Shown: positions 12,930 to 23,464 of the stretch, piece by piece
Numbering within the stretch: position 1 is the first letter of the stretch
Layout: every line of letters begins with the position of its first letter
Assembly (NCBI RefSeq): GCF_046630445.1
Contig: NC_092338.1
Coordinates: 337,055,001 to 337,119,000 of the forward strand
Direction: 5' to 3'
From: Rutidosis leptorrhynchoides
Taxonomy: Eukaryota; Streptophyta; Magnoliopsida; Asterales; Asteraceae
Length of the DNA: 64,000 nt
Translations under genes and position numbers: made by a program
Notes under the pieces: model-generated
What the model was told of the DNA's origin: nothing
The model's database searches: none
The model's input: only the letters and a program-made list of their open reading frames with translations

Positions 12930-13474
12930 TGTTGTGTTATAGCGTACTTATTGCTTGAACTACTCCGTCATTGAGAGTTTTATTATTTGAGGCATAGGAC
13001 ACAGAAAAAGTATAAGATGAAAAAGAAGAACTTAAAAAAAAAAATTGATCAAATAAATGAAGAGACATGTAAGAAAGAATTTTTTCTGGTTTTGATAAAA
13101 TTTTCACAAATTTCTAAAAGACGAGATGAAAAATAAAAACTTACACAGATGTTGCATTATGTGATGAAATTTAAATTTATTGTTATTGTTCAAGTAAACA
13201 TGTAATGTGTCTAACTAGAATAATGTAACGTGTCATCTCACACAATACATACATACAATACATACAATTACAACTTATACGAAAGTATAAATATCAAAAA
13301 TTACATACAATATCAATAAATAACAACTCATTACACACAATTTGGAAGCTCTCGAACAGTTTGATATAAACCATTTGTTTCTGATAATACAATATCGTAA
13401 GGTTCTCCAAATTCATTACATACATTGCACAATCTATATTAATCACCTTTAAATACATTAATAACCTTTCAACT
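12930..13474. other. Spacer, no gene seen
   Basis: AT-rich sequence with short ATACA/CATAC runs near 13240-13280; no coding or repeat structure that I can support. Confidence 0.5.
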
Positions 13475-15451
13475 ATGTTTTGAAGAGTTATCGGGTCTTT
13501 AAATGTTTTGAAGAGTTATCGGGTCTTAAAATTAATCTTAATAAAAGTTATGTGTACATAATTGGTGCCTCTAAAGTTGAATTAAATAATATTGCCACTT
13601 GGTTCGGATGTAAAGAGGGTTCATTCCCTTTTAACTACCTCGGCCTTCCCATTGGTGCAAATCTAAAAAGTCATAAAAATTGGGCACCTATCTTCGATAA
13701 GTTTAAAAAACGGCTATCCGATTGGAAGGCTAAAACCATTTCTTATGGTGGTCGTCTAACCCTCATTAAAGTGGTCCTAAGTAGTCTTCCACAATATTAT
13801 TTCTCTCTGTTTAAGGCCCCGGTAAGTGTATTAAAAGATCTTGAAAAAATACGTCATGATTTCTTTTGGGGTGGATCTTTAGATGAGAAAAAAAATGGCT
13901 TGGGTCAAATGGGATCAAATACTTTTGCCTTATGAATTCGGTGGTTTAAATGTCAACTCGTTAAAACTAAAGAATCTTTCTCTTCTAACGAAATGGTGGT
14001 GGCGCTTTTTAACAAATGAAAACACTTTTTGGGTACGAATTATAAAGAGTATCTATGGGGTTAATGGTGGGTTAGGGTGCTTTTCTAATTTAACCACAAA
14101 TAATTTAAAAAAAAATTTCGGGTCGCACTTGGTTCGATATCATCAATATCGTGCACACCCTAAATAAGTTAGGGTGTGATATTTCTAATGCCTTTGTAAA
14201 AGATGTAGGTAATGGTGAAGGTACAAGTTTCTGGAGAGACAAGTGGATCGGTGATAGTCCCCTATGCGCTACATTCCCGAGACTTTTTAGACTTGAGGAG
14301 GAAAAAGACGCATCTATCTCAGACCGTGTTTGCTTTTCAGATTCAGGCATCGTCTTTAATTGGAGTTGGAGCACCCTTCCTGGATGGAGAGCAGCTGACG
14401 AGCTTGCTTCTCTTACTGCTGAAATCGAAAAATTCAAGTTTTCAAATAATCAACACCCTAGTTGGACTTGGAAATTTAACCCAAATGGCTTATTTAGCAC
14501 CGAGTCTTTAATGCATCATTTGAACTCTTTAGCCGCTGCTACTCTTGGTCCTCTTACCCCTACTGTTCTAAATTCGTCCGTTCCTCAAAAAATTGGAATT
14601 TTCATTTGGAGAGCGAAACAAAACAAGCTCCCTGTCCGTACCGAGCTAGACAAAAAAGACATTGATCTTGACTTCGTAAGGTGCCCGGTATGTGATGATG
14701 ATGTGGAAACTCTCCTTCACTCTCTTGTGAGGTGCGCAAACTCTATTGACATATGGGATAGAATTAAACGATGGTGGAACTTAGATCAATTACACATCAC
14801 AAGCTTATCGGATCTTGCAAACGTTTCAAACGCTCAGATTAGCACTAATTTAGGTTCCGCTCTTTGGCAATCGGTTGTATGGATTACTAGCTATTACATA
14901 TGGCTACATAGTAATGATCGAGCTTTCGGTAAAAAGAATCTTAGCACTTCAAAAATCGTGTCTGAAATCCAATCTAAGAGCTTCGAATGGATTAATAGTC
15001 GTTGGAAGAAAGGCAATCTAGACTGGTCAAAATGGTTAACCAATCCGAGATGGTTCGATGCTATTCACACAAAAGTTGGCATAGGTTAATTTTCAGGTTT
15101 TTTATGCCGGATTCTTACGTTATCTTCCTTGGCAGGGGCTAAGAGGGGTAGGGTCAAGTGCTTTGTCGCTGTTTGTTACAGTACTGCATTTTGATTCCTA
15201 TTCCTGCTTGTTATTACAAGTTGCTCCCCGCCTGGGCGGATTTCGGTAGATGAAGGCTTTTTCCTGAACATAAATACTAACCTTCGAGAATATCTACAGC
15301 TTCACATTGTATAGCCTTTGTTCTCTTCTTTATTGTCGTGTTTAGCATAGCAATTTGTTCGTGTTGTTCTTAGCATAGGCCTTTTGTACGAGTTTCCTAT
15401 ATTGGTCTTCGGACCCTCCTTTGTAATTCTTTTTCTTTAATAAAAGTTTGG

Positions 15452-15481
<30 letters not shown>
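13475..15481 (+). mobile_element. LINE-B: 5'-truncated LINE tail with poly(A)
   Basis: It starts inside the RT domain, so it is 5' truncated, and ends with a 3' UTR, an AATAAA signal (about 15439-15445) and a poly(A) run at 15457-15481. A 25-base stretch is repeated with 28-base spacing at its very start (13475-13499 and 13503-13527). A T-run at 15493-15511 follows the tail. I could not find a target duplication. Confidence 0.88.
13480..15089 (+). pseudogene. LINE-B ORF2 C-terminal part: RT thumb and zf-RVT (two frameshifts)
   Basis: Frame 1 (13480-13900) reads the region after the RT active site: FEELSGLKIN, FNYLGLPIGA, DWKAKTISYGGRLTLIKVVLSSLPQYY split over its normal spacing. An extra A in the A-run at 13888-13895 shifts it to a second frame (to about 14115, KWDQILLPYEFGGLNVNSL). 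A second shift in the A-run at 14107-14116 moves it to the third frame, open to 15089. The last part carries the zinc-binding RT C-terminal domain (IFIWRAKQNKLPVRTEL, CPVCDDDVETLLHSLVRC). Both indels sit in homopolymers. The enzyme would be inactive anyway because the catalytic half is missing. Confidence 0.9.
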
Positions 15482-15482
<1 letters not shown>

Positions 15483-15511
15483 CAAAACAAAAATTTTTTT
15501 TTTTTTTTTTA

Positions 15512-16018
15512 TACTTATGTATAATCACAACAATAAAGACATACAATCCATTATTTAGAAGATGAAATTGTTTGGTATTGTTGATGGGTCAACATCCATT
15601 CCTTGTCACTACCTAATACATTGCCACATCAAGATTCTTTTCCATCAATAGAAGTTTCTTCCTTTTATATACCCTCCGGGATAAAAACATTAACCACAAC
15701 AATCATATATTTGTTTGTGAGATGTAATGAATAGAGTTAAATTATATAAAGTATTTGATTAATATAGTATAGTTATATACTTATATACCTAGAATATTGA
15801 CTCTATTAAATTGTTCCTATGCAATATTATCTAATCAATATATGTGGGGATTAGGTTTCATTGAATGTTACTCATTTTGGGCTTTAATTCCTAACATTTG
15901 CTAAAGTTTATTTATATTCCGAAACCTCGCATAAAATAATTAAATTAGAGGTTAAGTTTACTCCATGCATTATTGTTGACAACTACTCTTTATAAACATA
16001 TAATATATAATATTCTTT
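15512..16018. other. Spacer, no gene seen
   Basis: AT-rich unique-looking sequence. Its minus strand has a TATATAAAAGG at about 15665-15675, but nothing downstream supports a gene. Confidence 0.45.
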
Positions 16019-16033
16019 TTATTATAAACATAT

Positions 16034-16038
16034 TATAT

Positions 16039-16072
<34 letters not shown>

Positions 16073-16528
16073 ATTTATTTATTTATTTATTTTTGCGAAA
16101 AACACGAAAACTCATATAGATAACGAAGACTTTTTCCAAAAGGAAAACGGCTTCAACCAATAATACAAGAATGAAACCACGGAGGCTCAAACCTAGAAAG
16201 CAGTAAAACAAAGTAACTAACTATACCCGAGCCTCACTTAATGGAATCCAAACGAAGTCGTAAAAAAATTACAATAGAACAACATGAACCCCACTAGGAA
16301 ATCATGAAACCTAATCACATAAAAGATAAACAAAAACATCAACGAAACATACCGAGACAAAAACTAACAAACATATGTAGCCGCTTTTTTCATTTTACCA
16401 TCAATGATCCCCCGGTAAATTCTTTTGCCCGACCGATTTTCATTCTTGAAGCTAAGTGCACTTGAGGATCCACTCCCAATCAAAGTATCCGTAGAGGGAG
16501 GAAATGACCTTGGCTCCGCAGACATTGA
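16034..16528 (-). mobile_element. LINE-C: short 3' fragment with A-rich tail and 15-bp target duplication
   Basis: TTATTATAAACATAT occurs at 16019-16033 and again at 16529-16543. Between them the minus strand reads a short coding remnant (about 16380-16526, starting MSAEPRSFPPSTDTL), a T/G-rich 3' UTR, then a tail of AAATA repeats grading into TA repeats (16034-16090). The target duplication and tail on the correct side make this a target-primed retroposon insertion. The coding remnant is too short to name. Confidence 0.8.
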
Positions 16529-16687
16529 TTATTATAAACATATAATAATACAATACAAAAAAAATTGATTTACACCGTTTTACGTAACTACATACGTGAG
16601 TAATTATGTTAACTATTTAATTTACTTAATATACAGTTACAAGCAGTGTAAATATTACTAATTCATAATGTAATTCCATGTCATTAT

Positions 16688-17370
16688 TGTTGGTGATTTT
16701 TAGTGTGATCTAACGAATTATTTTGGTGTTATTGGATTTACTAGGTAAAAAGTATTTGTAATCTATCGATACTCTAAACGAATTTGGTGAAGTGTGGAGT
16801 ACACATTCGTAAAGGGTGAGATAGATTACGGAAATCGAAAATGAGCTTGATAATGTTTGAAAGGCTTATACCATGCGAACCTGACCAAAAACAGGGGTGT
16901 CACGCCGTGCCAGAAAGTGGCACGCCATGCCACATTGTGACTGAAAATGGCAGAAGTGAAATAGCACGCCGTACCACATACGGGCTGCACTGAAAGGGTG
17001 GTAACTTTTGACTTAAAAGTTGCTTCGGTTCACCAAAAGTTGTACAGGTTTTCTGGAAGTTAAGGGACGGTTTTAACATGTTTTAAAGCATATTTTAACA
17101 CCTTTTCAAAGGGTTGATTATCAAGAGATGTGTCATATCAATATGACCCATTTTCAAGAGTTGCAACTCTTTGATTGTACCTTTTGACTCACTATAAATA
17201 AGTTCTTCATTTTCTGGAAAAAGGTTCCAGAAATTCAACATTTTTACACACTTTCTACTCTCAAATTCTCAGATTTTACTCTCTACAATTGCAAAGAACA
17301 ATTCTCTTTTGGTCAAGAAAGTTGTTTATACTAGTCTTATCCTAATATTGATTTCGTGTACCCGTGATCA
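16688..17370 (+). repeat. LTR-A: copia-like LTR, internal part lost
   Basis: It begins TGTTGGTGATTTTTAG and ends CCCGTGATCA, both typical LTR ends. It has a TATA box (TATAAATA, 17193-17200) followed by a pyrimidine-rich leader. After it comes AAGTGGGTCG, a possible damaged primer site (AAGTGGTATC is usual), then the rearranged minus-strand copia remnant from 17385. No target duplication is found, as expected for a broken element. It contains a cluster of GGCACGCCGTGCC-like words (16898-16982). Confidence 0.6.
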
Positions 17371-17384
17371 AGTGGGTCGAAATA

Positions 17385-17693
17385 TGAGAACAACACAATT
17401 GTAATCAACAGATCATCCACATACACTAAAACAGCTGTAAAATTGTCCGAATCTTTTTTAGTGAACAATGAATAGTCTGCTTTTGACTGTTTGAATCCAA
17501 ATTCAACTAAAGCAGCTGACAATTTAGCAAACCATTGCCTAGGGGCTTGCTTGATTGCTTTCTTTCCTTGAGGAAGATCAGTGATTTCCCAAGTGCCATT
17601 ATCTTCTAATGCCTTCAATTCAGAGTTCATAGCCTCACACCATTCTAGACACCCCACAGCTTGTTTAAAAGACTTTGGGTCACAATGTGCCAT
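17385..17693 (-). pseudogene. Copia RT remnant with an internal deletion
   Basis: The frame opens from the stop at 17712-17714. It reads the N-terminal RT lead-in (LEDNGTWEITDLPQGKKAI) and jumps at about 17553 straight to KQAPRQWF, a motif that normally lies roughly 90-100 residues further on. It then continues to the catalytic YVDD (YVDDLLIT, about 17405-17430). After that the sequence is LTR, so RNase H is gone. The jump keeps frame. A repeated GCAA/AGCAAG at the join fits deletion between short repeats. RT cannot function. Confidence 0.88.
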
Positions 17694-17711
17694 TAGAGCA
17701 GTAACATAGGA

Positions 17712-19439
17712 TTAGAACTCTTTTACAAGACAAGGTGAGGACACTTGATTTACAACAGGCACATGTGATAACCTAGTTTGATTTTGAGAAAAAACATAAT
17801 CTTTATGCCAGACTGGAATAGTTGACTGTCTAGTTGACCTTCTGACTTCTGTTGACTGATTATTTGAGGAACTAGTACTAGCTTGTTGATTATCCAGCTG
17901 TGATTCTTGGTTAATTGAAGACACATTTGGAGTAACCAAATGTACATCATAATCAGCTGGTGTTGAAGAGAACACAGCAGGTACAGGTTTCAACATTTTA
18001 TTAACAAAATCAGCAGAGTAAGGAAAGATATGCTCATAAAATACAACATCTCTTGAAACAAATGTATTCTTGGTTAACAAATTCAGTAACTTGTATCCCT
18101 TTTGATGTGCAGGGTATCCCAGAAACACACATGGCACACCTCTTTCACTGAATTTATCTGTATTTCTCTCAGGATTACTAGCCATCACTAGACATCCAAA
18201 AACTCTCAAATGATCATATGTGGGTGGACTTTTAAGTAACACTTCATAAGGAGTTTTATTTTTTAAAACTGAAGATGGGATTCTATTAATAAGGTACACA
18301 GCAGTCATAACACAATCACCCCAAAACATTAATGGTAAATGTGCTTGAAATCTTAAGGCTCTAGCTATTTCAAGAATATGCCTATGTTTCCTTTCCACTC
18401 TCCCATTTTGTTGAGGCCTATCTGCACAAGATGTTTGCTGTACTATACCTTTTTCTCTCAACAGAATTCCCAATTTACCTTTCACAAACTCTAATGCATT
18501 ATCAGATCTTACAATCTTTATGTTCTTATTAAACTGATTTTCTACAAACTTCACAAATGACTTAAAAGCATTATAACAATCATTCTTATGCACTAACAAA
18601 TATATCCAAGTAGTTCTGCTGTAATCATCAACTAGAGTAAAAAAATATCTATATTTTCCTTGAGTTGGTACTTTATATGGACCCCATATATCCATATGTA
18701 CAAGATGAAATGCATCTACAGCTTGTGAATCACTCAACTGATATGGTAATTTTGTAAATTTTGCCATTGGACAATGTAAACACTTTTCTTCATTGTTCTC
18801 AACTAACTTTGATGGAACAAAAGAAATATACTTGAGTTTAGTATCTGAAATATGCCCTAGTCTATGATTCCACAAACTATAGGACATTACAAGCTTACTT
18901 GAATTCACACTACACCCATCCTTTATTGTAAACAAACTGAGATTATTTACAGAAGCATACAACAAGCTAACAAGATTCTTGTCCAGTTGATGAAGAGGAC
19001 TGTTCACCAGGTAGTACAAGTCTTCTTTCCTTTCACCCAGTCCTATCACTTTCTTTGTTGTCAAGTCCTGGATAACACAGAATTGTGAAAAGAATATCAC
19101 AATATAAGGTTTATCCTTAGTCAACTTAGGGACAAACAACAAACTAAACTTAAATGCAGGAACCACTAGTACATCATTCAATTCCATACTATTATCAAGT
19201 TTAGCCTGACCTATATGTGAGATGACTGATGTATTCCCATTTGGAAGTTTTATGTGTGGTTTCAACAAAAGACTTTTTAAACTCTTTAAATCTTTAGTAC
19301 TAGGGGTCATATGATCAGTAGCCCCTGTATCTAATATCCATTGAGTACAATTAGCATTACTAGAAGTAATACCTGCTGCAAAGTGATGATCAAGTTCATC
19401 ATCAAAATCACCTCCATTACCTTGAGTCATTGCAAACAC
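17712..19439 (-). pseudogene. Copia protease-integrase region
   Basis: Visible motifs in order are the aspartic protease centre WILDTGATDHMTPS (about 19320-19360), the GAG-pre-integrase HRLGHIS with CLHCPMAK (about 18760-18880), and the integrase core D,D,E with HMDIWGP, VRSDNALEF and the RPQQNGRVERKHRHILE box (about 18380-18700). A Ser/Gln-rich linker then leads toward RT. The frame ends at a nonsense codon at 17712-17714 that lies in the same frame as the RT remnant, so it is a point mutation rather than a natural end. It overlaps the gag frame in a different phase near 19427-19439; copia normally has one ORF, so that junction is probably a frameshift mutation. Confidence 0.92.
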
Positions 19440-20389
19440 TTCAGCAACTGTTCAAACTGTTCTGATGTGAAAACAACATTGTTTCCTTGAGTAACATTTG
19501 CAGCCACTTTCTTTGACTTACTTGGAAAAGTAGTTTTAGCCTTAGACTGTTTTGCAGCAAGTTTACTTTTGTAGTGCCACGCTGAATAGCCAATTCTTTC
19601 CCAACACTTATCAGGTGCATGCCATTTGTGTCCACAAATAGCACACTTATCACTGAACTTTTCACCAGAACTAGACTTGCTATACAGTGCAGTAGTCTCA
19701 ACACTTGAATGTGAAAACATCTCTCTCTGTGACTCTTCCTGCTGAAGCATGGAACACGCCATCTCAACATTAGGAAGAGGAGTCATAAGCAACAACTGAC
19801 TTCTGAGAGCACCAAAATGTTCATCCAATCCATTCAGAAACTGGAAAAGATGTTGTTCCTCTTTCTGCAAATTCAAGGCAGCCAAGAAAGCAACAATCTC
19901 AGGTGTTACATTCTCAATTCTTGGCAATTCACTCATTGAATCAATTTCCTCCCAAATACACTTCATTCTTGTATAGTACTCACTAACAGTAGATCCTAGT
20001 TGTTCACTAGAATACATATCTTTGTACAACTTGTACTTCCTCGATCCATTACTAAGTGCAAATCTCTTTTCAAGCTGTTTCCAAATTTCAGATGCAGTTC
20101 CTACAAACATTATTGATTTAACAATCGATTCAGAAACTGAATTCATGATCCAGCTTATCACCATATTGTTACACGTGTCCCACTGCTCAGCTTCAACAGC
20201 ATTTGTTGTAGATCTGATCACACTGCCAGTAACAAACCCTAACTTTCTCTTTGTTGACAGTCCGATCTCAACTGACCTACGCCATGACCGGTAGTTTTGA
20301 GCTCCGATTAACTTTTCCTGAATCGACAACGATCCAGGTCCATCGGAAGGATGCACGAACAACGGATTTTGAAACACCTGTGGATCCAT
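19427..20389 (-). CDS. Copia gag
   Basis: The ATG at 20387-20389 (MDPQVFQNPLFVHPSDGP) is preferred over the longer open stretch because it lies shortly after the primer site. It carries a UBN2-type gag domain (LIGAQNYRSWRRSVEIGL, KLGFVTGS, W..CNNMVISWIMNS) and a C-terminal zinc knuckle C-X2-C-X4-H-X4-C (CAICGHKWHAPDKC, about 19600-19645). It forms the particle that packages element RNA. The frame is intact, about 320 residues, and basic after the knuckle. Intact gag next to ruined pol means any product could act only in trans. Confidence 0.88.
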   Translation of the reverse strand: MDPQVFQNPLFVHPSDGPGSLSIQEKLIGAQNYRSWRRSVEIGLSTKRKLGFVTGSVIRSTTNAVEAEQWDTCNNMVISWIMNSVSESIVKSIMFVGTASEIWKQLEKRFALSNGSRKYKLYKDMYSSEQLGSTVSEYYTRMKCIWEEIDSMSELPRIENVTPEIVAFLAALNLQKEEQHLFQFLNGLDEHFGALRSQLLLMTPLPNVEMACSMLQQEESQREMFSHSSVETTALYSKSSSGEKFSDKCAICGHKWHAPDKCWERIGYSAWHYKSKLAAKQSKAKTTFPSKSKKVAANVTQGNNVVFTSEQFEQLLKCLQ

Positions 20390-20528
20390 GAAATTGAGAC
20401 TTGCGAAAGCGAAAAACAGCAATTTGAGATCAAAATACAGCAACGAATCATCGGAATCAAAAAGAAATCAATCTACGAAACGTAAATTGAAATGACGAAC
20501 AATGAATGGTTGAATGTGAAGTTCATAC

Positions 20529-20540
20529 GCTCTGATACCA
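20529..20540 (-). other. Copia primer binding site (tRNA-iMet)
   Basis: The complement GCTCTGATACCA directly abuts the LTR at 20541; read on the minus strand it is TGGTATCAGAGC. Confidence 0.95.
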
Positions 20541-20897
20541 TGAGAACAACACAATTGTGAACCATTGATTCATTGAAACAATTTGTAATCACCTCAATTT
20601 ACAATCTGAATATTGAATTTTTAACAAACTCACTAGAATACAGATAACCCCTTCTATATGTACTCAACCATCTAACCCTAACAACTTAACAACTACTAAC
20701 AGAAAACGTTACACCATGTTCTACTCAAGTCCTTCATAAATACATATTTACAATTCAGGACCCTGTACTTTACTTTCTTCTGTTTTTAACTTGAGACTTC
20801 TGTTGACTTTCACTTTGACTTCCTTTATAAAATACTTTATTGAGAAAGTGTTCACACGATTCTAGTTTCAATCCGGTTTCAGATTCACAACCCAACA
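20541..20897 (-). repeat. Copia 5' LTR
   Basis: This 357-bp LTR starts TGTTGGGTTG on the minus strand and ends GTTGTTCTCA. Its other copy survives only as 17385-17402. Confidence 0.85.
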
Positions 20898-21196
20898 ATC
20901 TTCATTTCTAATAATTATATTATATGGTTAGTTATTTGTAAACAAAAAATTGAAGAACTATTATATTTATCCGTATCACCGATTCACATTTACTATTCTA
21001 ATTTGATAGAGATAGGAATAGAAATAGGAATAAAAAAAAGTTTTTTTCTCTAGAAAAAAAATAATTTTATTAAGTATAATAGAAACAGTAATAATGGGTT
21101 AACACATGAGTTTTTCATTCATGTTACTTATGGAAGTCAAATTTGTTTTTGACTCATTTGTGTGCGATCTAATCAAGATCTGCTATAAATTTTTTT
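20898..21196. other. Spacer, no gene seen
   Basis: About 300 bases of AT-rich sequence between the copia LTR and the half-LINE target site. Confidence 0.5.
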
Positions 21197-23150
21197 AAAA
21201 ATTTGTACATATCATTTTTTATATATTGAGTCTATCTCTCTTTTCCTAAGGAAGTTCATCTTCTCTCGTTTTAATTTGTTTTAAGAAAACACAATCCGTC
21301 ATCTTCCTCGGTAGATCTTCTGGCGGTCGATGATGTAATCTCAATGTCGAAGCCAAACGGCTTTTCGTTTACAAAGTCGAGTGATAATCGAGTTAATTCA
21401 TTTTTAATCTTCAATTTTTCGGATACATGGTCTCGTGATGATTGCCGGAAGGTTTTCGAGAACTATGGGACTCTCAAAGACGTGTACTTTTCACGTAAGA
21501 GATTGTCGATTGGCCAACTGTGACGATCCTTCCAAATCCCTTTGGACGAATACATCATTCATTGATTTCATAGTGAGGTTTTGACCTCTATATGATACGT
21601 TTTGTAAATATTGCATTCTTTTAAAAAGGCACACCATAAATGAATATATAAATCCAAGGTTTTCAACGTCTGATAATTTCCACGTATAGACAATTACCGT
21701 ATATAATAGTTTACAATACTACATCCGTTGACAAAGCAGTCAAAATAAGATACACGGTGATGATTTTGTGAATGCAAAGTTTTCTTGAATAAAGCATGTA
21801 TGACTCCATGCACATAGCTTGTATAACGTATAAGCAAACAGCGGAAGACTTCTAGGAACCTGAGAATAAACATGTTTAAAAGTGTCAACACAAAGGTTGG
21901 TGAGTTCATAGTTTTAATGTTGCGCATAATCTGTATATAAAGGTGGATCACAAGATTTCAGTTGTTTCATCCAGAAACGTTTATCAAAAGATTCTACGTA
22001 ACAGAGCACCCTGGTAACTAAACTTTAACGTCTATATAATAAGTACCCTTTGTATAATAATCTCAATAATACACGCAAACCAACGTATACGCTTCTCAAA
22101 TAGCATACGTTCATTAAAAGGGTAGTGCTCTAGCTCGGACGGGGATGTCAAGCCCTATGGATCCATATACCACTATTCGCGCCCACCAGTTCTTATAACT
22201 GGCAGTTATTAGTTACCAAAGCTAAGGGATTTTCGGTTCAAACTCGGTGTAGAATTTAGTATGTACTTGTATCCATTGCGTTTAAAATAAAGTGTATGTA
22301 TTCTCAGCCCAAAAATATAGATTGTAAAAGCAATTAAAAAGGGAGCATATGAAACTCACCTTAGCAGCACATAAGGTCATTCACCAAAAAGTGACCGAAA
22401 CTCGGAATGCAAAATTAACCGTAGATCTCAACCTAGAGAACATATGTTGGTCAATACATGTCTAATAAACTAGGTTGGGTTATAGTGTATCACAATCCTA
22501 ATGCTCGAGATCGACATACAAAAGTTATCAAAAGTCATTTCAAAAAGTCAATTTTGACAATTGTTCAACAAAACGAGACGTGCCTTATATAAGGATTCAT
22601 TTACTTGGCTAGTAGTATTTTATCAATCTCATAAACAGGTTGTTTAAATATTAATTGCAGATTCAAAAGCAATTCCAATTAACGTCAATTATAATTCAGT
22701 TGACCATATATTTTGATTCGTTAATCGAAATTACGCGATTACTAAATGAAAAGTTATTGATTTTTCGCCAGCTTTCCGAAAACATGTATATCATATACCT
22801 TTTACCAGTAATATATGTATTTAATTCGTGATTCATTATAAACTGTTTAACGACGAAATTTAGCATACAAGCATGTATAAATATATACTCGAGCACTAGA
22901 CATGTATACACTATTAATATATAAAAGATAAGATATGAATGCTCACGTATCAATATTGAGATTCAATATTGCAGGAAAATACGTAGACGCAACAGAGATG
23001 ATAAATACTAGGTTTGACTTGCGAACAATACCCTCTAACAATACCCATAACCTCCTTAGTAATAACCCATAGTTTCCTTAGCTCTATCCCGCTTGAAAAC
23101 CCATTTTGAAAGTGACATGCTCATGACCTCGTCGTAGTATTTTAAGTGAT

Positions 23151-23151
<1 letters not shown>

Positions 23152-23203
<52 letters not shown>

Positions 23204-23220
23204 AATAAATAATAATAATC

Positions 23221-23285
<65 letters not shown>
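23152..23285. repeat. (TAA)n microsatellite in solo LTR-B
   Basis: More than 120 bases of nearly pure TAA repeats with a few interruptions. Confidence 0.95.
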
Positions 23286-23287
<2 letters not shown>

Positions 23288-23334
23288 AGAGAGAGTAGAA
23301 GATATTTGTGTAAAACAAATCGAGCAGAAACTGG

Positions 23335-23345
23335 CCTTTTATAGG
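23335..23345 (-). promoter_or_regulatory. TATA box of solo LTR-B
   Basis: The minus strand reads CCTATAAAAGG, about 16 bases downstream of the palindrome cluster at 23361-23464. This is the expected LTR promoter position. Confidence 0.7.
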
Positions 23346-23360
23346 CATAATTCCTGATTC

Positions 23361-23464
23361 TGATGCACATGCGAGTGCATGGGATTTTAGTGCAAATCTC
23401 ATGCACTTGCATGAGCTCATGCACTCGCATGGGTTTTATGCCTATTTCCCATGCGATCGCATGG
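23361..23464 (-). promoter_or_regulatory. Palindrome cluster B (CATGCRNNYGCATG words)
   Basis: It contains the perfect 16-bp palindromes CCATGCGATCGCATGG (23449-23464) and TGCATGAGCTCATGCA (23408-23423), plus further CATGCGAGTGCATG-type near-palindromes. It lies just upstream of the TATA box in the LTR sense direction. A regulatory role is inferred. Confidence 0.6.

Larger units (their letters stand above)
17385..20897 (-). mobile_element. Copia element, one LTR nearly gone, two deletions
   Basis: On the minus strand the order is LTR (20541-20897), primer site, gag, protease, integrase, part of RT, then only 18 bases of the other LTR. The 18-base remnant (17385-17402) is identical to the end of the intact LTR and is fused directly to RT codons after YVDDLLIT. 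No target duplication is present (GAAATA on the left, ATCTTC on the right), so at least one end was rearranged after insertion. Confidence 0.9.

Noticed and set aside
17385-20897. A 5-bp target duplication for the copia element
   Set aside because: Left flank GAAATA and right flank ATCTTC do not match; the left end was rearranged.
23142-23430. Minus-strand frames rich in Ile or Tyr in solo LTR-B
   Set aside because: Generated by the TAA microsatellite.
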